NCBI RefSeq assembly: GCF_003054325.1
Contig: NZ_QBKU01000005.1
Coordinates: forward strand, 124,001-188,000
From: Sulfitobacter mediterraneus
GTDB taxonomy: Bacteria; Pseudomonadota; Alphaproteobacteria; Rhodobacterales; Rhodobacteraceae
Reading direction: 5' to 3'
Length of the DNA stretch: 64,000 nt
Within the stretch, counting starts at the first letter, position 1; every line of letters starts with the position of its first letter. Position numbers and translations under genes: made by a program. The notes beneath the pieces were generated by a model. It made no database searches, had not been told where the DNA came from, and saw only the letters and a list, made by a program, of their open reading frames with translations. This document shows, one piece after another, positions 25,077 through 34,093 of this stretch.

Positions 25077-27115
25077 CGCCGCCCCTCCCGCAGCCAGCCA
25101 GCGGTGATCAACACAGTTGCCAAAATCAGAACCAACCATGGTGGCAGAATGGGGGTCTGGCGCACATCCAAGGTCTCGTAGGCGCCCCGGGGCGTCAGGC
25201 CAACCCAGCCGCGACCGGCCGCCGGACGGCCCGCCCGCACGTTGCGGAGGCGTGGCACGCCATCCTCGATCCGGGCAACACCGCCGCGCAGCGCCGAGAC
25301 AGCCGGCTGTAGCGCCTCTTCACTTGCAATGGTCTCGACAAACTCGCGTGGGGCCGCGGGGCCAAGTCCGATGACAGCGTCCTGATCCCCATTCGCCAAC
25401 CGGTAAAGGCCAATTTCTGGCCCCTGAAAATTGCCTTCAAAGGTGCCGGGGGCAGTCTCGGTCATTGTGACCTCGCTGCTGTTGCCCTCAGGATCGGTGA
25501 CCGTGACGGGCGGTACAGTTTCGCCCAGAGTGCGGCGTAGAATGCGCATGTTTTGCCCCTCTGCTGTGGCGGTCAGGGCCTCTTCTTCAAGTTCCGGCTC
25601 TTTCATCATCCAATGGGCCAACCGGCGCAGCAGCTCAAGTTGCGGTCCGCCGCCCTCGTAGCCACGGCTCCATAGCCACGCGTGATCGGAGGCCAGCAGC
25701 GCAACCCGCCCTTCATTGACCCGGTTCAGCACCAGCAGGGGACGCCCGTCGATACCCTCCATCACCACATGCCCCTGCGGATCAGCGACATCAATCTGGC
25801 GCAGCCAGCGGCCCCAATCACCATTGCCGGGCAGGTCGACCGTCACAGGGTGGCGTTTGCCCAGATCCGTGACCTGCGGCAGATAAGGATCCTCAATCAC
25901 ACGCGCGGTTGGCGTCGCAGGCAGCACAGCGCCCAGAGGTGAGCGAAAGATGCTGTCTGCGCTGGCAAAGTCAGGACCAGCCGCTACCAAGACGGCACCG
26001 CCCTGCCGGATGTAGTTGGCCACATTGTCGAGATAAAGCGCAGGCAAGATGCCGCGCCGTTTGTAGCGGTCAAAGATGATCAGATCGAAATCGTCGATCT
26101 TGTCCATGAACAATTCGCGGGTAGGAAAGGCGATCAGAGAAAGTTCATTCACCGGCACGCCATCCTGTTTTTCAGGGGGACGCAGAATGGTGAAATGCAC
26201 CAGATCTACCGAACTGTCGGACTTGAGCAGATTGCGCCATGTACGCCCGCCGGGATGCGGCTCGCCGCTGACCAACAGAACCCGCAGACGGTCGCGCACA
26301 CCGTTCATCTGGATCAACGCGGCATTGTTGCGGTCGGTAAGCTCACCCTCCGCCTTGGGCAGCGAAAAGCGAATGACGTTGCGCCCGCCATGGGGCAGGG
26401 TCACGGGCAGGTCCAGATCCTGACCAATCGGCACCCGGAAGCTTTGCGCCGGTTCGCCGTCAATCGAGATATCAAGCACCGCCAGTTCTTGCCCTGCAGG
26501 TGCCGCGCCCAGATCATCGATGCGCAAGGTCAGGGTCACAGGCTCACCAATGATCGCAAAGGCAGGGGCGTTGCGCACGGCCAACCGGCGGTCCCAATCA
26601 GAGGATTGACCGGACAGGATCAGATGCATCGGCGCAGGCAGGTCCACGGGCAAATCGGCGTCATGCACCCGCCCGTCGCTGAGTGCGAGTATCCCCGCCA
26701 CGCGGGCAGAGGGTTCTTCGGCCAATGCATCGGCCAGCGCCGTCATCAGTTCGGTTCCGGCATCGCCCTCGCCATCCCCCACCGTGATGCGGCGCAATTC
26801 CGTGTTCGGGCGGGCGACCACCGCCGCAGCAAGGGCATCTGCCGCGGTTTGTGTCTGGTTTGCGCGGGTGCCCAGCTTCTGACTTGCGCTTTCGTCCGAA
26901 ACCATCAGGACGATATCATTGAGCGGCGCGCGGTCTTCTTGTTGATAAGACGGGCCTGTCAATGCGCCCAAGACCACCAGCGCGGCCAAAGCCCGCAGCG
27001 GCCAGCCGTTCAACCCACGCAGGATGGCCAGAATGATCCCGATCAAGGCCACGATGACAACAACCAACAAAAGCGGCAGCGGGATCAGTGGGTCAAAAAC
27101 GAGTGTAGCGGTCAT
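25073..27115 (-). CDS. Large membrane protein of MoxR cluster (VWA-like)
   Basis: 680 residues. Two N-terminal hydrophobic segments, a long extracytoplasmic region and one C-terminal segment (LPPWLVLILATVLITAGWL). Just after the second segment, IVLMVSDESAS carries a DxSxS pattern like the metal site of von Willebrand factor A domains. A middle block (LLVSGEPHPGGRTWRNLL, FDLIIFDRYKR, GGAVLVAAGPDF) resembles the class I glutamine amidotransferase fold without a catalytic Cys that I can see. Such proteins always sit with MoxR, DUF58 and DUF4159 genes. Function is unknown; an envelope assembly role is inferred. Confidence 0.75.
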   Translation of the reverse strand: MTATLVFDPLIPLPLLLVVVIVALIGIILAILRGLNGWPLRALAALVVLGALTGPSYQQEDRAPLNDIVLMVSDESASQKLGTRANQTQTAADALAAAVVARPNTELRRITVGDGEGDAGTELMTALADALAEEPSARVAGILALSDGRVHDADLPVDLPAPMHLILSGQSSDWDRRLAVRNAPAFAIIGEPVTLTLRIDDLGAAPAGQELAVLDISIDGEPAQSFRVPIGQDLDLPVTLPHGGRNVIRFSLPKAEGELTDRNNAALIQMNGVRDRLRVLLVSGEPHPGGRTWRNLLKSDSSVDLVHFTILRPPEKQDGVPVNELSLIAFPTRELFMDKIDDFDLIIFDRYKRRGILPALYLDNVANYIRQGGAVLVAAGPDFASADSIFRSPLGAVLPATPTARVIEDPYLPQVTDLGKRHPVTVDLPGNGDWGRWLRQIDVADPQGHVVMEGIDGRPLLVLNRVNEGRVALLASDHAWLWSRGYEGGGPQLELLRRLAHWMMKEPELEEEALTATAEGQNMRILRRTLGETVPPVTVTDPEGNSSEVTMTETAPGTFEGNFQGPEIGLYRLANGDQDAVIGLGPAAPREFVETIASEEALQPAVSALRGGVARIEDGVPRLRNVRAGRPAAGRGWVGLTPRGAYETLDVRQTPILPPWLVLILATVLITAGWLREGRR

Positions 27116-29883
27116 TGGCCCAACCGATCCAGCAAAGCAGGCACATGCACCTGATCCGATTTGTAATTTCCAGTCAGCACATGCATCACGAGATTAACGC
27201 CAAAGCGGTTGGCAAGCTCGCGCTGGCGCTCCCCGGCATAGCCGCGTCCGACCGGGAGCAATGGCGCACCGTCACCGCGCACGGCCCATGCCGCAGCCCA
27301 GTCATTGCCGCCGATCACCACCGGCGTCACCCCGTCATTGAGGTTACGAAACGGCATGCCTTCGATGCGTTCGGCATCGGGTGGAGCGGCCTCGACCCAC
27401 AGATCGCGGCTGGAATGGCGACCGGGGAAGTCTTGCAACAGGTAAAAGGTGCGGGTCAAAACGTGATCCACGGGCAACGGCTCCAGCGGTGGAATATCCA
27501 GCGGCGCGGCCAGTTCACGCAATTTGCGGCCATTCGGGCTGGCGGCCCCATAACGCGAGATGTCCGCATCGCGGGTGTCAAACAGGATCAAACCGCCTGA
27601 CCGCAGATAGGCATTCAACTTGCCATAAGCCTCGCTTGAAGGGCGCGGTTGATCAGGGGTGATCGGCCAATACAAAATCGGGAAAAACGCCAGCTCGTCC
27701 ACTTCCAGATCAACGGATGTGGGCGGTGCAGGCTCAACCGAGGTGCGGAAAAACAGGATGTCCGACAACCCTTGCAATCCTGCAAAGGCAATGTCGTCCA
27801 ATTGCCTGTCTCCGGTGATCACATGGGCAAGTGATACGTCCACGGTTGCGGCAAGAGCAAAATCGTCAGTGTTGTCTTGCGCCTCTGCTGGCGTGGTCCA
27901 ACCCAATGCCGGAAGCAGGACGGCAAGCGCCAGCGCGGGAGCATTGCGGCGCAGCAACCGGCCAGAAAGAGAGAGGGTCGCCACCACATCGGCCAAGAGG
28001 AGCAAGATTGAAAGGCTTAATAACAACCCCGCGATCGGCTGTTCCGGCGCAACCGCCAAGCCGCGCACAGGCACGCCCACGGGCCAGCTGGCAGGGGTTA
28101 GATCACTGTCTTGATTGAACACATTGCGGGCCAAACGACTGTCGCCACTGCCGTAAATACCGGGCCGCATAGCCGGGCCAGCGGGCGCGGCGACCAAGTC
28201 TGCCCCGTCCACTCCGGGCAGGTTGCCCGCATCAAACAACGCGCCATACCCATCCATCACGCGCAGCGGTGTCCATGTGGTCCCCGCCAGATCCTTGGCC
28301 TTGGGGGCGGCCGAGGCAGATGAAACCGCCAGCCGTTCCATCATTTCGACAAAGAGACCGGACAAGGGCAAGGTGGACCACTCCGCCGTGGCGGTGACGT
28401 GAAACAATACGATTTGGCCTTGCCCCACGGCTTTGCGCGTCACCAGGGGCGTCCCATCACTCAGCGCGGCAATTACCCGGTTGGCCAGTGTCGGATCGGG
28501 CTGAGCCACGACCTGAGCGGTCACAACAACATCATCCGGAACACGCAGGCCAAAGAACGGCGAGGTCTCGCGGAAGGCGGCCAGCGCCTTGGGTTCACCC
28601 CAGCTCATCGCGCCGCCAACGCTGCGCCCGCCAGCGCGCAGACGCACGGGCATCAGCGGATCTTCATCAATGCGGCTAATGTCACTGGCGGCAATCCTCG
28701 GTCCGGCAAAACGCACCAACATCCCGCCCTTGTCGATCCAATCCAGCAAGGGTTGTGTTTCGGCATCCGAGACCGTCGCAATATCCGCCAGCACAATCAC
28801 ATCAGGGTTGGCAGGCAAGACATCGGTTAGCGAACCGTCAATCAGATCGGCGGTCGGTTGCAGCGCCTGTTCGATGTAGTGCAGCGGCGACAGCAATTGC
28901 AGCCCCTCCTGATCATTCCGCCCCCCGATCAAGGCAACCTCGCGGCGGCGCAGCGCGTCATCGACCAATGTGATCGCCCCGGCGGAGCGTTGCCCGGCGA
29001 TGGCGAAACCGGTGATACGGGCCCGCAGTTCTGCGGGCAGGGAAAGCTCTGCCTCCGCCAGTGCCGCGCCGCTTTCAAACGTCGCTTCGGCGGTGGCAAG
29101 AATACGGGCATTGCCTGCGGGATCACGGCCCTCGGCCTGCAAAATCACGGATCTGGCAGGCCCGGCCAAAGCGCGTTGAACGTTTAATTTGACCACGCTG
29201 TCTTGATAGGTGGCGGGGGCGATGGCCAAGACATTGGCGGCGGTCTGGAACACTTCGACAGTGCCCTTCGTTTGCAAATCCGACAACAGCGCCGCCCGCC
29301 CCGGATAGTCGAGTGCATCGCTGAACCAGATCGTGTCAAAGGCGGGCAGTTCCCCAATGATTGCGCGGGTCTTGTCCAGGGCAATAGGCGCAGGCTGCCA
29401 TGCAGCGGGGGTAAATCCGGCAAGCCGGTTGCGCCAAACATCTGCCGATTGAAAGGCGGGTTGATCCGGGCGGGTTAGGGTCAAGATGCCGACCGTGCGG
29501 CCCGCCCGTCCCGCCCGAACCAGCTGCGCTTCGATGGCTTGGCTCTGTTGCTGCCAACGCGCCGCGCCTGCCCATGATCCGTCAAGTACAATCAGCAAAG
29601 GACCGGTCCCTGCGGCCTGATCCTCTTCGGGGTTCAGCACCGGACCGGCCAACCCCAGAATAATCGCTGCGACAGCAAGCATCCGCAGCAGCAAAAGCCA
29701 CCATGGTGTGCGATCCGATACAGTTTCTGCGTCCTTTAACCCAAGCAGCAGCGCCACACCCGGAAAACGGCGCCGGATCGGTGCAGGCGGCACCGCCCGC
29801 AGCAAAAGCCACAGGATTGGCAATGCCAGCAACGCCGTTAAAATCCACGGCGTGGTAAACCCGATGCCGCCCAGAATGGTCAT
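27112..29883 (-). CDS. DUF4159 / BatA-domain membrane protein
   Basis: 923 residues. The N-terminus FTTPWILTALLALPILWLLLR followed by PIRRRFPGVALLLGL is the BatA N-terminal domain with two membrane helices. Next is a VWA-like segment, LLIVLDGSWAGAAR, where the usual DxSxS is reduced to DGSWA. A third hydrophobic region follows near residue 640. The C-terminal part (DIAFAGLQGLSDILFFRTS, LAFFPILYWPI, YLRSGGLILFDTRDADIS) is the DUF4159 domain. ATGA overlaps link it to genes on both sides. Probably a periplasm-facing partner of the MoxR ATPase. Confidence 0.85.
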   Translation of the reverse strand: MTILGGIGFTTPWILTALLALPILWLLLRAVPPAPIRRRFPGVALLLGLKDAETVSDRTPWWLLLLRMLAVAAIILGLAGPVLNPEEDQAAGTGPLLIVLDGSWAGAARWQQQSQAIEAQLVRAGRAGRTVGILTLTRPDQPAFQSADVWRNRLAGFTPAAWQPAPIALDKTRAIIGELPAFDTIWFSDALDYPGRAALLSDLQTKGTVEVFQTAANVLAIAPATYQDSVVKLNVQRALAGPARSVILQAEGRDPAGNARILATAEATFESGAALAEAELSLPAELRARITGFAIAGQRSAGAITLVDDALRRREVALIGGRNDQEGLQLLSPLHYIEQALQPTADLIDGSLTDVLPANPDVIVLADIATVSDAETQPLLDWIDKGGMLVRFAGPRIAASDISRIDEDPLMPVRLRAGGRSVGGAMSWGEPKALAAFRETSPFFGLRVPDDVVVTAQVVAQPDPTLANRVIAALSDGTPLVTRKAVGQGQIVLFHVTATAEWSTLPLSGLFVEMMERLAVSSASAAPKAKDLAGTTWTPLRVMDGYGALFDAGNLPGVDGADLVAAPAGPAMRPGIYGSGDSRLARNVFNQDSDLTPASWPVGVPVRGLAVAPEQPIAGLLLSLSILLLLADVVATLSLSGRLLRRNAPALALAVLLPALGWTTPAEAQDNTDDFALAATVDVSLAHVITGDRQLDDIAFAGLQGLSDILFFRTSVEPAPPTSVDLEVDELAFFPILYWPITPDQPRPSSEAYGKLNAYLRSGGLILFDTRDADISRYGAASPNGRKLRELAAPLDIPPLEPLPVDHVLTRTFYLLQDFPGRHSSRDLWVEAAPPDAERIEGMPFRNLNDGVTPVVIGGNDWAAAWAVRGDGAPLLPVGRGYAGERQRELANRFGVNLVMHVLTGNYKSDQVHVPALLDRLGQ

Positions 29884-30764
29884 GCCGCCGCCCCCTGCCG
29901 CGCATCAAGCGCACCATAAAGCCAGAGCAAGGCCGATTGCGCCGAAGCATCCGTATGGTGAAGTCCGTACTGCCAGCCGGTCAGGGCGCAAAGCTCTGAC
30001 AGCTCCTGCTTGCGAGCGGCGAGCCGCTCCAGGTAGCGGGATTTGAGGTCATTCGCTTTGAGGGTCTCATGGCTCAATGTGCCGCCCATGCTTTCGAAGA
30101 TAGTGCGACCTGTGAAGGGAAAGGCCTCTTCAGAGGGATCGAGCACATGATACAAAATCCCGCGCACGCCGCGATCAGCGGCCTTGGTCAGCGCTAGTTT
30201 AACCGCTTCAAGATCGCCCATGAAATCAGAAATGAACACGGCCCGCGCATGGGGTATCATCGCGCGGTGTTCGGGCGGGCTGTAATCAGTTGGGTCGTCT
30301 TGGGTCAGCATCTCGGCAAGGCGCAGCACCTGCGGGTTGCCCCGGCGCGGCGGCAGGGCGGTGCCGGTCAAGCCCACACGTTCACCGCCTCGGATCAGCA
30401 GAACAGAGAGCGCCAAACCCAAAAGCCGCGCCCGGTCAGCTTTGTCCGGCAAATCCTTGGTCGAGGCAAAGCGCATAGAGGCACCCTGATCGACCCACAG
30501 CATCACCGATTGGGCAATCTGCCATTCGCGTTCGCGCACATACTCCTGATCCCCCATCGCCGATCTGCGATGGTCAATCATTCTGCGGCTGTCGCCGTAT
30601 TGCGCCGGCCTATACTGCCAGAAATCGTCACCAAGGCCCGCACGTCTGCGCCCATGCGCACCCAGTAGAACCGCGCCTGCCAAATGCTCTGCCCGCGCTA
30701 AAAGCGCCGGAAGCCGGGCGGCCTGTTCTTCGGCCTTGGCGCGGAGGTTGGTTTGCGGTGTCAC
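29880..30764 (-). CDS. DUF58 domain-containing protein
   Basis: 294 residues. The DUF58 core is clear: GRRRAGLGDDFWQYRPAQYGDSRRMIDHRRSA near residue 50, then QSVMLWVDQGASMRFAS and VFISDFMGDLEAV. DUF58 proteins, often with a degenerate VWA fold, are nearly always coupled to MoxR AAA+ ATPases, as here (4-bp overlap). They are thought to be substrates or adaptors of MoxR. No membrane segment is seen, so it is cytoplasmic. Confidence 0.9.
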   Translation of the reverse strand: MTPQTNLRAKAEEQAARLPALLARAEHLAGAVLLGAHGRRRAGLGDDFWQYRPAQYGDSRRMIDHRRSAMGDQEYVREREWQIAQSVMLWVDQGASMRFASTKDLPDKADRARLLGLALSVLLIRGGERVGLTGTALPPRRGNPQVLRLAEMLTQDDPTDYSPPEHRAMIPHARAVFISDFMGDLEAVKLALTKAADRGVRGILYHVLDPSEEAFPFTGRTIFESMGGTLSHETLKANDLKSRYLERLAARKQELSELCALTGWQYGLHHTDASAQSALLWLYGALDARQGAAA

Positions 30765-31768
30765 GCGGCGGCCTTTGCCCCGCCAAGGGCTGCGGCAGTG
30801 TCGTCGATCAGCGCCTGCAAACTGTCACCCCGCGCCCGCGCGGCAAAATTCAGCGCCATCCGGTGGCTCAGCACGGGACGGGCCATAGCGGTCACGTCTT
30901 CTGCCGACGGGGCCAAGCGGCCCTCCAACAATGCCCGCGCCCGCACCGCCAACATCAGGGCCTGAGCGGCGCGTGGGCCGGGGCCCCATGCCACAGTTTC
31001 ACGCACTTGGGCGCTTGCGCTGCTTTCTTCGGGGCGGAAAGCACGGACCAGATCAAGGATCATCTCAACCACAGAATCGCCAACCGGCATCCGGCGGAGC
31101 AGCCGCTGCGCCTCGATCAGTTCATCCGCAGTGAAAACTTCCGTTGATTGCGCCTCGGTCTCGCCCGTGGTGGCAATCAGAATATCTCGTTCGGTGTCAC
31201 GATCAGGGTAGGCCACATCAATCTGGACAAGGAACCGGTCAAGCTGCGCCTCGGGCAGGGGGTAGGTGCCCTCTTGTTCGATCGGGTTCTGTGTTGCCAA
31301 TACGTGAAACGGCATGCCCAAGGAACGGTTTTGCCCGGCCACTGTCACAGTCTTTTCCTGCATCGCCTGCAACAGCGCCGACTGGGTGCGCGGCGAGGCG
31401 CGGTTGATCTCATCGGCCATCAAAAGCTGGCAAAACACCGGCCCTTCGATAAACCGAAACGCCCGCGTGCCATCTTCGGCGGTGTCCAATACTTCGGAGC
31501 CAAGAATATCTGCGGGCATCAAGTCAGGAGTGAACTGCACCCGATTGCCATGCAGGCCCATCACAGTGCTTAGCGTTTCAACAAGCCGCGTCTTGCCCAA
31601 TCCGGGCAAACCGATCAGCAACCCGTGCCCCCCGCACAGCAATGCGGTGAGCGTTAGATCCACCACCCGGTCCTGCCCGATGAAACGGTTGGTGATGGAC
31701 GCCTTGGCCTCGGCCAGCTTGGCGCTCAATGCTTCAATTTGCGCCACCATATCTTCCGCTTCGGCCAT
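30761..31768 (-). CDS. MoxR family AAA+ ATPase
   Basis: 335 residues from the ATG at 31768 (MAEAEDM…), with a modest GAGAGAG upstream; the longer frame to 31849 is unlikely. MoxR features: IGQDRVVDLTLTALL, Walker A GLPGLGKTR, Walker B LLMADEINRASPRTQSALLQAMQE and sensor 1 VLATQNPIEQEGTYPLPEAQLDRF. MoxR ATPases act as chaperones that activate or assemble partner complexes. First gene of a four-gene run with DUF58, DUF4159 and a membrane protein, all with 4-bp overlaps. Divergent from the DUF1285 gene, with only 57 bp between starts. Confidence 0.94.
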   Translation of the reverse strand: MAEAEDMVAQIEALSAKLAEAKASITNRFIGQDRVVDLTLTALLCGGHGLLIGLPGLGKTRLVETLSTVMGLHGNRVQFTPDLMPADILGSEVLDTAEDGTRAFRFIEGPVFCQLLMADEINRASPRTQSALLQAMQEKTVTVAGQNRSLGMPFHVLATQNPIEQEGTYPLPEAQLDRFLVQIDVAYPDRDTERDILIATTGETEAQSTEVFTADELIEAQRLLRRMPVGDSVVEMILDLVRAFRPEESSASAQVRETVAWGPGPRAAQALMLAVRARALLEGRLAPSAEDVTAMARPVLSHRMALNFAARARGDSLQALIDDTAAALGGAKAAA

Positions 31769-31825
31769 GACAAATTCTCTCTCTGGTTTATATCGGTTAG
31801 TGTAAGTGTATCTCTCTGACAGGAA

Positions 31826-32422
31826 ATGGCAAAAGCAATGAGCGGACAAAAAACCGTTACCCCCTCCGCAGAAGGCATCCTTGCCTCTGCAAAAGCCGCC
31901 AAAACACGCGGATTGCCGCCGCTTGAGAAATGGAACCCCCCATTCTGCGGGGATCTAGACATGCACATCCGGCGCGACGGGACGTGGTTTTACCAAGGCA
32001 CCCCGATTGGCCGGCCCGAATTGGTCAAATTGTTTTCAACGATTCTCTGGCGGGAGGGCGACGATTATTTTCTCGTTACTCCAGTGGAAAAGGTCGGGAT
32101 CACTGTTGAAGACGCGCCGTTTGTTGCTGTGGATTTTGAGGCCGAAGGTTCCGGAACCGATCAGTTGCTTCGGTTTGTCACCAATTTGCAGGACGAGGCA
32201 TTGGCAGGGCCGGATCATCCGATCCGCGTGGTGCGCGACCCCGAAACGGGAGAGCCGTCACCCTATGTTTTGATTCGCCGCAATCTGGAGGCGCTGATTG
32301 ATCGCAAAAGCTTTTACCGGTTGGTCGATATCGGCGCACATCATGACGGTTGGTTTGGCCTATGGTCGGGCGGGGAGTACTTTGGAATTATTCCGTCAGA
32401 TGAATTGCCGGACGGGTCTTAA
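31826..32422 (+). CDS. DUF1285 domain-containing protein
   Basis: 198 residues from the first ATG; an ATG at 31838 gives a better distance from AGGAA and may be the true start. LPPLEKWNPPFCGDLDMHIRRDGTWFYQGTPIGR and the LVKLFSTILWREGDDYFLVTPVEKVGITVEDAPF block are the DUF1285 signature. A structure from the family shows a two-domain cytoplasmic fold, but function is unknown. It lies 6 bp before the hydroxypyruvate isomerase-like gene, so the two are probably co-transcribed. Confidence 0.88.
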   Translation: MAKAMSGQKTVTPSAEGILASAKAAKTRGLPPLEKWNPPFCGDLDMHIRRDGTWFYQGTPIGRPELVKLFSTILWREGDDYFLVTPVEKVGITVEDAPFVAVDFEAEGSGTDQLLRFVTNLQDEALAGPDHPIRVVRDPETGEPSPYVLIRRNLEALIDRKSFYRLVDIGAHHDGWFGLWSGGEYFGIIPSDELPDGS

Positions 32423-32428
32423 GCGCCC

Positions 32429-33178
32429 ATGAAACCTGCCGCGAACCTCAGCCTTTTGTGGCCGGAATTGCCCTATCAAGACCGATTTGCCGCTGCCGCT
32501 GCTGCGGGGTTCAAGGCGGTGGAGGTTCTGTTTCCCTATGGGCCGGACACTGCCATCACTAAAGCGGCATTGGCAGAACACGGGTTAGAGCTGATCTTGC
32601 TCAATGCGCCTTCGCCACTGTCAGAGCCACGTGGATTTGCGGCGGAGGTGGGTGGCGCGGCGGCATTTCGCGGCGATATTCAAACCGCCTTTGACTGCGC
32701 CGACCTGCTGGGCGCGTCATATATTCACGTCATGACCGGCGAGGGTGAAGGGGCGGCAGCAAGATCCGCCTTGATAAATAATCTGAGCTGGGCTGCTGAT
32801 GCGGCGCCTGCCGGGATCACCCTGACGCTTGAGCCGCTGAACCCGGTGTCGATGCCGGGTTACTTTCTGAATGACTACGGACTTGCGGCCGACATCCTAG
32901 CCGCAGTCGAGCGTCCCAATGTCGCACTGCAATACGACAGCTTTCATGCTCAGATGATCCATGGTGACGCGGTTCAGGTGTTTGAGACTTACCGTGATCT
33001 GATTGCCCATGTGCAGATTGGCGATGCGCCAGAACGCAGTGGGCCGGGCACGGGCTTGGTCGATTTTGCATCGCTTTTTCAGGCGTTGCGGGCGGCTGGC
33101 TACGCCGGTTGGATCAGCGGTGAATACCATTCAGGCACGCGCACCGAAGAAACTTTGGATTGGATGACTGCCCTATGA
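32429..33178 (+). CDS. Hydroxypyruvate isomerase family TIM-barrel protein
   Basis: 249 residues. Barrel strands with acidic metal ligands are visible: the Glu of ITLEPLNPVSMPGYFLN, the Asp of LQYDSFHAQMIHGD, the His of HVQIGDAPERSGPGTG and the Glu of WISGEYHSGTRTEETLDW. This matches Hyi/OtnI (hydroxypyruvate or 2-oxo-tetronate isomerase), which interconvert hydroxypyruvate and tartronate semialdehyde or related keto acids. No glyoxylate carboligase or tetronate gene is next to it, so the exact substrate is open. Confidence 0.85.
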   Translation: MKPAANLSLLWPELPYQDRFAAAAAAGFKAVEVLFPYGPDTAITKAALAEHGLELILLNAPSPLSEPRGFAAEVGGAAAFRGDIQTAFDCADLLGASYIHVMTGEGEGAAARSALINNLSWAADAAPAGITLTLEPLNPVSMPGYFLNDYGLAADILAAVERPNVALQYDSFHAQMIHGDAVQVFETYRDLIAHVQIGDAPERSGPGTGLVDFASLFQALRAAGYAGWISGEYHSGTRTEETLDWMTAL

Positions 33179-33408
33179 TCCCCGCCCGTTTTGCCCCGGT
33201 TCTGTTTGGTTTTATTCTGTCGGGATTGATGTCCCTGATGGTGTCCGGCATCGCGACCTATCGGGCAATAGGTTTTTCGGATGTGTTTATGCCATCATGG
33301 ATGGGCGCGTGGGGGACAAGCTGGCTGGTGGCCTTTCCCGCAGTGTTGATCGTGGCGCCGATAACCCGGCGTTTGGTCGCGGCATTGGTGAAGAAGCCGC
33401 AAGGTTAA
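33175..33408 (+). CDS. DUF2798 small membrane protein
   Basis: 77 residues from the ATG that overlaps the previous stop (ATGA). Two hydrophobic helices (VLFGFILSGLMSLMVSGI and SWLVAFPAVLIVAPITRRLV) linked by FSDVFMPSWMGAWGT match the DUF2798 family. The role is unknown. Its stop overlaps the stop of the glutathione transferase gene on the other strand by 3 bp. Confidence 0.84.
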   Translation: MIPARFAPVLFGFILSGLMSLMVSGIATYRAIGFSDVFMPSWMGAWGTSWLVAFPAVLIVAPITRRLVAALVKKPQG

Positions 33409-34022
33409 GGGAAATAGGTGGGCGCGTCGCCATCGCTCCATTTGGGATATTTATCCATGATCGCGGCAAAACGGTCTGACGTCAGAAAACGTTCCAGCCA
33501 CGCGTGAAGGTTCGGCCAGGGTTGCGCGTCAAACCATGCCTTGTCGATGAAGGCGAACTGCCGAACAAAGGGCAATATCGCGTAGTCAGCCAGCGTAGGT
33601 CTGTCGAAGATCCACGGATCAATCGCGGCATCCAGTTCCGCTAAAAACCTGGCTGCCTGATCGCGATGTGCTGAGGGATCTTCATCAGGATAGCGGGTCG
33701 CGTATTTGGTGCGGTCCAGCGCATGTTTGAACGGCCCGTCCGCCCGTGCGATCCAATCGTGACCCGCCTCGGGCATATTGAGCCATCCTTCGGGATCATG
33801 GCGGGTAAGCGCCCAGATCATGATGTCGAGGCTTTCATCAATCACGCCCGCTTCGGTGACAAGGCAAGGCACTGTCCCGCTGGGTGACGCATCAAGAAAG
33901 GCAGGCGCCTTGTCCCGCAAAACAATCTCGCGCAATTCCGTGGCGATACCGCTGGCGGACAAGGCCAGACGCGCCCGCATGGCATAGGGGCAACGGCGAA
34001 AGGAATAAAGGATCGGAGTCAT
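33405..34022 (-). CDS. Glutathione S-transferase family protein
   Basis: 205 residues. The thioredoxin-like N-terminal domain starts ILYSFRRCPYAMRARLAL, whose Cys in RCPYA suggests a Cys-type (omega/beta-like) transferase or glutathione-dependent reductase. ASPSGTVPCLV carries the cis-Pro, and GVIDESLDIMIW the Glu-Ser glutathione-binding pair. The C-terminal helical domain has RPTLADYAILPFVRQFAFID with its N-capping Asp. Physiological substrate unknown. It lies 71 bp downstream of the region following polA but is read toward the DUF2798 gene. Confidence 0.88.
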   Translation of the reverse strand: MTPILYSFRRCPYAMRARLALSASGIATELREIVLRDKAPAFLDASPSGTVPCLVTEAGVIDESLDIMIWALTRHDPEGWLNMPEAGHDWIARADGPFKHALDRTKYATRYPDEDPSAHRDQAARFLAELDAAIDPWIFDRPTLADYAILPFVRQFAFIDKAWFDAQPWPNLHAWLERFLTSDRFAAIMDKYPKWSDGDAPTYFP

Positions 34023-34093
34023 GCCTATGGGTTAGCGGAATTTGGCGGGTGAGGCCATGGCGGCAGGCCCGGATTCAAGCGGGCAGCGCTTCC

